64,000 bases of DNA, from NCBI RefSeq assembly GCF_031755915.1, contig NC_083388.1, positions 8,617,001 to 8,681,000 on the forward strand. The letters run 5' to 3'. Under the pieces are notes generated by a model. That model was not told the DNA's origin. It saw only the letters and a list, made by a program, of their open reading frames with translations, and ran no database searches. Positions 47,999 to 58,759 of this stretch are shown here, in pieces. A program made the position numbers and the translations under genes. Each line of letters starts with the position of its first letter. The first letter of the stretch is position 1. This DNA is from Ziziphus jujuba (Eukaryota > Streptophyta > Magnoliopsida > Rosales > Rhamnaceae).

Positions 47999-48747
47999 CT
48001 AAAACAAAGAGAAAATCAAGATTACTCTCTGAAGAAACTACAGATACTCTACTTACAGACTTCTGTATGCCTTTAAGGTTTAAATTACAAGATGACTCTA
48101 GCATGCTAGACTACCATGGTAGAGACTTCAACTTAGTTTCCCATTGTATTGTCAGATCATATTTAAACTTTTTTCATATCCCATGTATAAAATGGGTGTC
48201 CTAAACTTATTGAGTTAGAGGAATTATGCAGATGTGGTTGGAGAAGTGTAATGTTTCAAAATGTAGAAACTAGTAAGTGGGTAAGATATGCTCGTATACA
48301 TGTTAAAATGGTAAACAAATAAACCATTGATGAAAATGAAGATCATATAGACTGTTCATCGCTACCATTTTATGAGATAATTAATATAATAAAATATAAT
48401 AATAATAAAATAATTTATAAATATTAAAAATTATCATAAAAATACAATATTTAGTGATATCAAAATATAAAAAATTTAACAAATAATATTAAAATACATA
48501 AAATTCTTAAATTTCTCAATTGGTTGCAGGTAAAAGAATGTTCTCTTTCATAATTCTTACTCTGCTTAAACTGAAAGAATCTTTTCGTTTTAAAAAATAA
48601 CAAAATAAAAACCTATTGATGCATCAAAACCAAAACAAACACAAGAAAGCAATTTAAATTTGAATCAACATCACTGAAAAGGTATTTTGTACTTTCTAAA
48701 CAAAAATAACACTAATTGGCATGTGGATAAGTGGGGGACACAACACA

Positions 48748-49262
48748 TAAGAATGTCAATGGGGCGGGGCGGGACCGGTTCCTAGCTTGGAATTTTTCAT
48801 CCCATCCCCATGGTTTTTTTCCATTTCTTTAGAGATGGGACGAGGATGGGGATTTCCCAATCGAGGACAGGGCGGGATGGTTTTCCCAATTTATTTTTTT
48901 TTATAATTGATATAATTTTTTTTGAGAAATTTATATTCAAAAAAAATTGCTTTTATGAATAAAATGTAAATAAAGTGACTAAAATGCAATAAAAATACAA
49001 TAAAATACATCAAGGTCCAAATTTACAATTATAATAAAATACATCCTTAAAAAATATAATAGTCCAAAATATAAAATATAAAAAAAAAAGTAAATATACA
49101 CAGTCGGGTTCGGGCCGGGTTCTTTATTTTCCGATCCTGGCCCGATCCCAATTCGGACCTTAAAGATTTATCCCAAATCCGTCCCGCAATCCCGATTTTT
49201 GGGGAAAAAAAGGGACGGTGCACCATGGTTTTCGGAGTGTGCAAGGCAAATTGTTATTTCTA
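48748..49262. mobile_element. hAT-like MITE
   Basis: A 515-bp insertion relative to duplication copy 1. The ends are TAAGAATGTCAAT and, on the opposite strand, TAGAAATAACAAT, an imperfect inverted pair of the TAGGGNTGNCAA type common in plant hAT elements. It is flanked by ACAACACA (48740-48747) and ACGACACA (49263-49270), an 8-bp duplication with one mismatch. Inside, the ends are GC-rich (GGGGCGGGGCGGG near the left, GGGTTCGGGCCGGG near the right) and the middle is AT-rich and non-coding. Confidence 0.7.
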
Positions 49263-50541
49263 ACGACACATGTCAAACTCTATCAATTAAAACCCTTTGA
49301 AATTATGGAGTTACCTAACACAAAACACAAGAAAAAAATAATAATAGAAAAGAAAAAAGAAAAAAGAAAAAGCAAAACAACCCAACATCTCTCTCTCTGT
49401 TCAAATTGTTCATTGATGGTAGAATTGCATTTTGTTCGGTGCTTAAGAGTCCAGACTTTTTCTTTAAACCTCTAAAGCTACCATACTCATTTCCTAATGC
49501 ACAAACACCATTCTTGTGCAAACGGAAACAATAGCAACACCCATTTTCTAATGCACAAACACCATTCCTATGCAAACGGAAACGACAACTTTTCTCTGAT
49601 GGAGATGTCTAAAATATTAACTTAAATCGGCAACAACAACAACTCAAATTTCCACTTCTTTCATTATTTGCCTAAAATACTACTTTTAGGTATCGATTGG
49701 AAACATCATCAATATTGGCAACATTACCACAATCTTCCACCGGAAAACTACCATTTTCGTCGATATTTGTCAATAACGTTGACATCTCTGACATTTCCAC
49801 AACAATTCCTATGGATATTTCTTTCTCCATTTATCGGTGCGGATGTTAGCGAAACCTGATAATTTTGTCGGCATTTCGACAATATCGCCTACTTTTTCTT
49901 CCTTGCTTGCACGTGTACCCATATATTTCCACTCTCCAAACCAAGGTTCAAAATATTAGTACTAATGGAAATATCATAATAGAAATATTAAAAATTATCA
50001 AATATTGATAAAATCTTATCAAAAAATCATGAAAATTTATATAAAAAAAGTGAATCTCTTATTGAAATTCCATAATAGTCTTATTTAATAAATATTTTAT
50101 TAAGTTAACTATAAAAATTGAAAAAAAAAATATTAGTGGAAATTACCATAATACTACCATAATAAGAAAAGTTAGGGTAATGTTATGGCAAATTTAATGG
50201 ATAATACCAATAGAGGCATGTAGATGCAATCTTTTCTTGCTCAATTTGAATCTCTATATGAGTTTAATAATCTTTCTAAAATTTGATGAATATTTTTAAA
50301 ATTCTGTGAATATTATGGTGAGTATTTTGGAAATGTCAACATATATTATTGAAATTTTGACCAAATTATGAAGTAATTGACATGAAACTATATTGATAAA
50401 AATTTTCGTGTCAAAATTTTTGAAAGAAATTATGATTTTTTTTTTAATAACTTAAATATTCTATCAACTTAATGAAAGAAATGAAATTTTTTGAAATATC
50501 GTGCAAATTTTTTATATTTGAAACCTTACCAAGCAACTATA

Positions 50542-50577
<36 letters not shown>

Positions 50578-50581
<4 letters not shown>

Positions 50582-51548
50582 CATATTCAGGACAACAAAC
50601 ACAGAGATGAGAGAGAGATGTGCATTATTAATTCTCTTACGAGAGAAAGCTAGCACACATACTCATATAACACAGTATATTCTCATAGGAAACTACATGC
50701 CTCCACATCAATGTGGGCACATTCCTCTCATGTGTCAAAGTTATGGCAGGTTCCATCCTTACCGTACAATCACCAGTCTATTCAAATTTTGTAATCAATC
50801 AAACTTAGTTTGCATGATCCCACTAATTAAAGCATAATTAATTAATTATGAAATCCACCATATAATATAGATAAATAAAACTTTCACATATAATCAAAGT
50901 AAGGAGAAATACTTCCACACTCATGTGGAGGCAAGTCCTTTTATATCTACCACGACAACTAATGCCCATACTTCTGTAATACCCTACAGTCAATGCCATG
51001 TTTTTTTTTTGTTTTTTTACCCTTTCACATGTATAGGAAAAATGAAAGTTATAATAATAGTTTCATGATCCTGCTCATATCAAGTTGGTAAATAAGATGA
51101 TGGTGTTAGACAGGGAGATGAGAGCTGTGGGAATAAGATGATGGTGTTAGAGTGATTGAGATTGTGGGAATGATATAAAAATATGGGTTTCAAGGGAAAA
51201 GAAGAGGAAGAAGTAGCCCTAGTTTTTATCTCCGAATTTCTTCCACTTTCCATCATAATTTTCAAGAAGCTAGTCAGGCTTAGGGTAATGAAATACAGAA
51301 GTTTAGTTTTAGAAGGTTTGACTAATCCAAAAAGAAATTATTCTTCTTATTCTTTTTTCTTGAGAGAATTCTTATTTTTGTCAGTTCATGGTCTCACTAA
51401 TTTTCTCATATAAACTTCATTTTTTTTTTTCTGTGTGCACATTTTGTTTACTGAAAAGTTTTTGAAAAACTCGAAGTGTAAATATTTGGTTTCTATTCGA
51501 ACTTTCTAAACCTATATAAAAAACTCTTATGTTTTCATTATGATTTAC
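50578..51548. other. Segment present only in duplication copy 2
   Basis: About 1 kb with no counterpart in copy 1, flanked by TA-rich microsatellites (50541-50576 and 51665-51730). It contains short duplicated phrases (AAGATGATGGTGTTAGA twice near 51095 and 51137) and no recognisable gene. It may be an insertion here or a deletion in copy 1. Confidence 0.5.
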
Positions 51549-51680
51549 AAAAAATTGATAAGAAATTTGAGTTTATAGGTATAAAAAACTTTTTTGCTTC
51601 CTATGGTATTCAAGCGGTTTGTGATTGGAAAATTTATGTATTGATTTGTTTTAGTCGGTGTTATAAGTACATAAATATAC

Positions 51681-51722
<42 letters not shown>

Positions 51723-51963
51723 GTATATGTATATCAAGGGTTCAATCGACTAGAGGGCATTACAGGAATATGAGCATTAATTGCTCCGGCAGAAACTATT
51801 GCTTCAGGGGGAAGTAACGCCTCCCAAAAAAATTAAAAGCATAAATGTTACAAAGTGGGAGATAAGGTAGAAGATTACAGAAAAATAATGTTTAACTACG
51901 ATGTTTGTTGTTAATTTTTTTTTTTTTCTTACCCCAAAAAATAAATGATCTGACTATTGAGAG

Positions 51964-52366
51964 CATGGGCGGATCTAGCTTATGCCCCCCTCATCAATTT
52001 TTTTTAATATATTTTATACGTTTTTGTCTTTTATAAATATTTCTTTAAGAATAATAAATAATACCATGTAGTCCCTATAGAATAATGTTACTTCTCAATT
52101 TTTATTTTTAATTTTATATGAAGTTTTGTGTTCTTTATATTATAAAATATTCTTTTGAAAAATGTAAAATTGTTTTACAACATTATTCAATGAAGTTCAT
52201 TTCAATTTGTTCAAAAATTGTAGCAATAGATCCTAATTTGAAATTCATTAAACTTTATAAAATACTTAGTTATTAGTTTAATGTAACAACTTATTTTACC
52301 ATCACTTTAAAAAATATCTTTTACCATTCAACTGTGCCCCTAAACAAACTTTCTGGATCCGCCACT
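51964..52366. mobile_element. MITE-like element, second copy
   Basis: Counterpart of 15698-16100, beginning ATGGGCGGATCTAGC and ending CTGGATCCGCCACT. The end retains CGCC where the other copy has CACC, making the inverted ends match better. Confidence 0.5.
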
Positions 52367-52928
52367 AATTAAGAGTAATATATTGGAGCCCCTATACATA
52401 CTGTTTTCAATTATAGTCTGTATTTTAGTTTTGTTTCACATAGCATAATCATCCTCGACTTCTAAACAAAAGAATATATGCAGAAAGTGGGAAAAAATGA
52501 AATGAATGAAATAGAAACTATATATCAAATTTATATTAGGGGTAGGATAGCTTTGACTTTTGGTCCCTTTAGAAAAATAAAAGGAAAATAAAAGTGGTTT
52601 CTAAAGGTACAGTGGACCAGAGGTACCTAATGTTAAAAGGCAAAATGATTTCTTTGTTGTTATTCTCATGGAAACTTGCAAGAAATATAGATATCACCTA
52701 ATATGGAAGAAGAGAAACAATGGAGTTCATGAATCAGATTCTATTAAGTGAAGAAAATATAGAATTTAGTATACTACCCAGCAAATATGAAGAAATAATT
52801 TGTCTGTCTTGGAATATTACATAGTGCTTTGCTTATTATGCATATTGGTTTTGGTTCTACTCTTTTTGGACTGGTACAATAATTCAGAACTAGAATCATG
52901 AACTCATGGTTCTATTTTGAATACACAT

Positions 52929-55500
52929 TCAAGGAAGGAAGAAACCATTCACTGTCACTCCTCCATCAACACAAATAGTCTGTCCAGTTATGTAAGAGGC
53001 TGCAGGTCAGCATAGAAATGCTACCAACGACGAAACCTCTTTTGGCTCTCCAACACGGCCAGCTGGAGTCCGGGAATTCACAAGTTTGATAAATTCTTCG
53101 TTGTTCATTTCCTGAAAGAATCAGAAAATCTCATGGAATAGTAAAAGAGAAAATGAACCAACCAGGCTAACTTAAAGCATAAGCAGTTGGGCTTGAACAT
53201 TACCCGTTATCTCTACTAGACTAGATATCATATTTAGTGTAGCTATTTTGTCAAGATTTATGCATAGTCCATCACAAAATCATCTTATTTATGCGAAAAG
53301 AATCCTAAGGTATTTGAAAGGTACTAGTGATTTTGGTGTATGGTACAAGGATGGCATGAATGAAGCTTTGCTTGGTTATAGTGATAGTGATTGGGCTGGT
53401 TCTTTGGATGATAGCAAGAGCACATCAGGCTACATTTACACTCTTGGAAATGGTCCTTTCTCATGGAATTCCAAGAAGCAACCGTTGCACAAAGCACCGC
53501 GGAAGCTGAGTATATTGCTCGCTCAAGTTGTGCTAATCAAGGTGTTTGGCTTAGGAAATTATTGGAGGACTTGAGCTTGAAGCAAGAGGAAGCCATGATA
53601 ATATTGTGTGACAATACTTCAGCAACAGTAATTGCACAAAATCCATTCCAACATGGGAGGACCAAGCACATACCGGTCAAGTATCATTCCTTAAGGGAAT
53701 TTGAAGCAAGTGGTGAAGTGAAGTTGGAGTATGTGACTTCCGAGGAGAACTTGGCAGATATTTTCACCAAGCCATTGGGAAAGAAGAGATTTGAGATATT
53801 GAGAGGACTTCTCAATGTCTCATACAAAATTTCCAATGAGGAGTGTTGAAGTGTGGTAATTTTGCCATTTGATGGTGCATGCACCGGCTAACATGCACAC
53901 CTTGATTGCTGTATTTGATGGGCCCAGTATGCAGAGTATGGATAAGTTTTGGAGCTATTTGGCCCATGATCTGGTTCCAGAACCTTCCTAGCTCTTGAAG
54001 CAATATTTATTGATGACCAAGGATGCCTTAAACCAAGTTTCATAAGCAGATACAAAGGGGAACTAAGTAAGTGAAGCTAGTTTGGTTGTTTACCCAAACT
54101 AGTTAAACAATAGAAATTTAGTTCAAACCATGTGCCACTTTTTACTATATTTGGAATAGACATGTTGCAGCTGGTTTTTACCTCTTTTGTGTATGAAAAG
54201 TTAAGTGTTGACCATTTTACTTTTTAAATTCCAAATGCTTTACTCATTTTGTAAGCTCACATGCTTGGCATGTGTGAACTAGTTGTAATTTCAAGCTTAT
54301 ATTGTTAAATGAATGAGATGGCTACACATCCAAGCCTCATTTTCAAAAACCAACATGGTACCCTTCTTCTCATCTTTTCTTCAACATCTTAGAACACTCT
54401 AGGAACCCTAAAAACCAAAAAACACCATATCCAAAACCAAAAAACACAACTCACACACAATCATTCCTAAAAGCATCACCAAAAGCTTGCTTTTTGCTAA
54501 CACTTCAATCTAGTTTGCTCTTGGTCATAACCTTCACACCCCAACAAAATCAATCACATGCTTTAAAACTAATTTTGCAACATGATTAATGAGCAAACAG
54601 AGACATTGCCTTTTGTTGCAGAATATATGGATCCGATGTTTATTGATACCACACCAGAAATAAAGCACACAAAGACAACAGAGCCTGCTCCTGAAGCTTT
54701 CAGAAGAGGATTTGCAAGTTGGCACATGTGGTAAGCAGATTCGAGATTTGTTTTCATGAGAAATGAGAAATCTTCAGCTGTGAAGTCTAGGGTCGGTTTG
54801 GTTATGTTGGTTCCCACATTGTTTATCTACAGCATGAATAAAATGTAAGACAATCACATTTAAGGCTTATAAGGATATTGAATTCTTTCTGGAGATGTTG
54901 TATGATGGAGATTTTTTTAATGGAAAAGCAATAAATTCTAACATTTAAGCAAAGTTAAAGCAAGGTAATTCATGAAAAGAACAATAATTCATGCCTTACT
55001 TTTTTATAGTTTTGATTCACAACGAGCCACCAAGAATGGACTTTGTTTTTTATTAGTAAGCTTTTTGTTTTAAAGTTACCAAAGCCTAGTTTGAACCCAG
55101 GTTGAGTAAAAGTATGGGAATGGTATTAGCCATCCCAAAGGAACCAACTTGGTTGACCCAATACAAGTCTTGTTTATATTCTGTATCAAAGTAAAAGTTA
55201 AGATTTTGGCTCTAAAAATATTTCTAAAATACAATCTAAACAATTTGTTTTTAGATGCTAACCTCTTAGAAATGACACTTTTTCCATAATTTATATGTAA
55301 CAAGAATACTAACCACTAAGTATGCTGTAAATAAAGATACAAAGAAAAAACATACAACGATGTGAAGTTTTCCATTAAACAGAGACAAAACTTTGTTTAT
55401 CAACTCCTCTCTATCTGCGAGAGAAACTAAATCACAGATGGATCCAAACACTTGAAATTTCTTCATCTCCCATTCATGTAAGCATTGATTAAGATGATCT
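52929..55500 (-). pseudogene. Tropinone reductase-like SDR, copy E, disrupted by two transposons
   Basis: Exon 5 (52929-53111, 183 bp) is nearly identical to copy B, but its 35th codon is TGA (53007-53009) where copy B has TTA (Leu). Exon 4 is replaced by a Copia fragment: only its last bases remain before 53207. Exon 3 (54610-54826) has the standard 217 bp and reads [20 protein letters not shown]; the catalytic Ser position in VFVCFISG is Phe, though YSATK is kept. Its donor is GC rather than GT. Exon 2 (55356-55500) is cut off at 55500 by the end of a CACTA element, so its 5' part and exon 1 are missing. Several independent lesions make this a clear pseudogene. Confidence 0.9.
53208..54546 (+). 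mobile_element. 5'-truncated Copia-1 relative (RT-RNase H end plus 3' LTR)
   Basis: The fragment starts within RT at the position equivalent to 10013 (CTCTACTAGACYRGATATCAT). It continues through RNase H, with GYSDSDWAG, to the polyprotein stop, then an LTR from about 53844 to 54546 ending CCCCAACA. A 4-bp deletion near 53481 shifts the frame inside RNase H. The LTR has an internal deletion of about 330 bp at about 53903. The left edge abuts SDR exon 4 remnants and the right edge an SDR intron, without a TSD, so insertion was followed by loss of the 5' part and adjoining exon. Confidence 0.9.
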
Positions 55501-55514
55501 CACTACAAAAAAAA
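55501..55514 (+). repeat. CACTA terminal sequence
   Basis: CACTACAAAAAAAA, the presumed first bases of the terminal inverted repeat. The preceding three bases are TCT, the candidate 3-bp TSD. Confidence 0.75.
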
Positions 55515-57004
55515 TGGGAATTAGTGACTAAGCCATCAGTGATGCAAAAATAATTGTCACTGTAACGTCCCGTCCTGAAATATATCGGAAATTTCTCAAG
55601 TTGACCGTCGTTGACCGAGAAGGGTCAAATTTTGACTTTTTGACTCGGTAAGAATTCTAGATTGACCGAGGCACCATTGCGAAGTATGCATCGAACCGAG
55701 TTCGTGACTAGTAGCACGTCAAAAATGGAACTACGGTTTGAAAGTTATGAGTAAAACAAGTTGAGGTCCGAACTGTCCGAGCATGCCAGAGTTGACTTTT
55801 TATTCTTATAAAATTGAGTTTTGACTTATGTATGGTTGTGAAGTACTTGTCCATATGAGCTCGTAGACTAGTGGCATACCCGATTTGGACATGTGGTTGA
55901 AAAGTTACGGACCTCTGAAGTTTTTCTGAGACAGCTATTACTATTCATCAATCTGTGAGTGTGCGTGAACAGAGATGCCACGTGTAGCATTATAAAGGGT
56001 GCCATGTGTCACGACAAGGAAATACCACATTTTAGACAATTAAATATTATATTATATTATTATTTGAATATTATTTTATATATTTATTTATTTATTTTCT
56101 TTTTCTTTTCTTTTCCACTAAGTGCGAAAATACCCACGGGACTTTCTCCTTCCTTTCTTCTTCTTCTTCTTCTTCTTTCTTCTTCTCTTTTCCTCCCGTC
56201 GGTCCCTCTCTCAGTCTGCATCTCTTCTGGCCATCAGACGGCCACATGCACCAGGCGACGGGATGGCCCACAGCTAGGCGAGCCCAACTATCGAATCTCC
56301 GGTAAGTTGGTTGATGGACGCACTGGGATCGGTGCCCAAAACTGGTGACCCGTGTCCTCCCTGTTGGCTGGTTTTCCGGTGGCTACCGGCCATGTGACCG
56401 GTCCTTTCCCATGAATTTGGGCCCCCTAAGTCTGTTTCCAAGCTCGGATTGGATCAAATCTTGCTCATTCTCTAGATATGACAAGAGCCCATTTGCCAGT
56501 AACTTCACGGTAGGATTCTGGCGACCTCCAGCGTCGGTTGAACTAATTGAAGGTATATTCTTAATGCACTCATCATAAGCTTCAAATTGGTAGCTAGAAT
56601 GTGAATTATAGTTGAATATTTAGAAAGTTGCCATTGATGAAGCTAAGTTATGTTTATGCTGAAATTGGACTGAAATGGAACAAGTTTTTACTAATTGTTG
56701 CTACAATTAAGTTGTTGATGATTGTTGGGAGTTAAAGAAATGATTAATTTGAATTAATTGTCAAAACAATGAAAAATCCCAAATTTGCAGTTTAGGCCAT
56801 ATGGGTTCATCTTGTATTTTATCAAATTAAGGTGGACAATGTTGATAATATTAAACAGAAGGTGTGAGGATCGTTATAGATTTTTGTGAGTTTACTAGTA
56901 TGTTGATTGGAATTATTATATGAAAATTATAGTTAGCATGTGTATAGAGTGATATATATATATACACGTACTGTGAATATGTGATGCATATATGCATGTA
57001 TATT

Positions 57005-57085
57005 CATATATATATATATATATATATATCGTTAAAGTTTTGGGTATATATATATATATATATGGAGGTGTGTGATTTTTATATG

Positions 57086-57140
<55 letters not shown>
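57005..57140. repeat. (TA)n microsatellite cluster
   Basis: Three TA runs separated by short unique sequence. The longest covers about 57091-57140. Confidence 0.9.
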
Positions 57141-57143
<3 letters not shown>

Positions 57144-57698
57144 GATTATATAAATTTGAAAGGAAGTATTTAATCCAACGGTGTTTATGAGATTTTGATA
57201 TTTGAAAATATATGATTTATTGGATAGTATTTAATCTTATGTATTTAACTATATATAACTTTTTATATGACTTCACTAATAATATTTTTGATATAAATTA
57301 AATTGAAGGTTTGAGGAATTGATTATATTGACTTGTTGTGATCAAAATTATATTTATGGAATTTTGTGAATTTGATAAAAGTGCATAAATTTAAATGTAT
57401 TTTATAAAAAATTCAAATTTTATAATATTATATAAAATTTAATAGGAATAATCAACTAAATAAACAACCAATTATACCTTTAATCATTCATGTCCGTCCA
57501 CACCACCCATTTATTACCATACATTTCAAATATTGTGTTACAAAATATACCGATGCATAATATAGGAAGAAAAGTAAAACAATCATCACATCAACAACAA
57601 TAATAATAATAGCAATCGTTTTCATGATAAAAATAGTACTAATATCATCTATCATATTTACTCGAAGGTAATCACTTGTCCAAGGACTATCACATAAT

Positions 57699-57901
57699 CA
57701 CAGCTGTCCCAAGGACTATCTCACCTGCCCAAAGACTACCACTTATCCAAGGATTATTATACTTGCCCAATGGCTATCTTTCTTGTTCGTAGGCTGTGAT
57801 CACAGCTGTCCAAGGACTATCTCACCTGCCCAAAGACTACCACTTATCCAAGGACTATTATACTTGCCCAATGGCTATTTTTCTTGTCTGTAGGCTGTGA
57901 T
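57699..57901. repeat. Tandem repeat, unit 101-102 bp x2
   Basis: Units at 57699-57800 and 57801-57901 both begin CACAGCTGTCC and end GTAGGCTGTGAT. Each contains several CCAAGGACTAT/CCAAAGACTAC sub-repeats, and a partial unit precedes from about 57660. Confidence 0.85.
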
Positions 57902-58759
57902 ACTTGTCCGGATTATATCATATGATGATGATAATAATAAACTAAAAATAAAAATAAAATTAATAATCATAATGATGATGATAATATTAGTAATAATGAA
58001 AATAATTGTAAACATAATTATGATAAATAATAAATGTAATATTAATAACAAAAATAATATTAATGATAGTAATGACAATAAAAGTAATTAAGTATAATGT
58101 TAGAAACTCAGGTTATGAATAGATAGAATAGTACGAGGTCAAATAATATTTTAAAATTCAAAATATATTATTGAATACACACTCGTATCAGGGGTACAAA
58201 CGATACCCTAGAACATGCTGCGCAATCCATGATTCCAGCTGTCGCAGGCACACTACTACTAATACAGTCCGAAGTGGTTGCCAAGATTGGCCGTCCAATC
58301 CCATGGACTCGTAGGCAACATAATTATGAGACTAGCTCTTCATGGACCACATCGGATCGCTGTCCCCATACGGTATGATACATACAAATATAAATTATGT
58401 ATATATATATATATATACAAAGGATACTTGATGCACATACTATATACCAGTAGTGTCCTACGATGCCCAGCGTCCCGAAGCACCATCTGACGGGGAGGTT
58501 ATAGATGGAAAAACAGCACCCAGGCCGCTCTAGGGTCCCAGCAGTGCCGATGCTAAAAACTCAATCCCGGCCACAGAGGGGGGCGACTATGGCCAATATC
58601 AAACTTGCCTGCCCACGGTCCGATGACAACCACGGGAGAGTATAAACCTACACACTCATCACACTCCACCAGCGCGCTACTCACATCCATAACTACAAAA
58701 CACTAGTACTGTATGGTGCATCGAAAATCGATAAGATTTATAATATTATTATAGTCACT

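Larger units (their letters stand above)
48371..53207. repeat. Segmental duplication copy 2
   Basis: Aligns with 4064-4473 plus 13926-16935. It lacks the Y2/Copia-1 insertion and shows the intact site near 49289. It has its own additions: a 515-bp hAT-like MITE (48748-49262) and about 1 kb at 50578-51548. The block ends at 53207, within the 3' end of SDR exon 4, where a Copia fragment is joined. Confidence 0.85.
55561..58753. mobile_element. Rearranged Y-family LTR (Y3)
   Basis: The left part (55561 to about 56600) is the reverse complement of the Y LTR 3' end, starting TGTAACGTCCCGTCCTG and containing the two CTAGT-ending modules inverted. The right part (about 58430-58740) matches 27340-27640 in direct orientation (CCCAGCGTCCCGA, GAGGGGGGCG, AACTTGCCTGCCCAC). 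Between them are AT microsatellites, a tandem repeat (57699-57901) and AT-rich DNA without genes. GTCAC occurs at both edges (55556-55560 and 58754-58758), but the right edge lacks a proper LTR end, so the boundary is tentative. Confidence 0.55.

Noticed and set aside
50472..50837. A 121-codon plus-strand frame spanning a TA microsatellite
   Set aside because: Its core is a Tyr-Ile repeat from the TA run, and the duplicate locus does not preserve it.
57640..57901. CRISPR-like array of short repeats
   Set aside because: Only two full 101-bp units with irregular inner repeats and no unique spacers; the DNA is eukaryotic.
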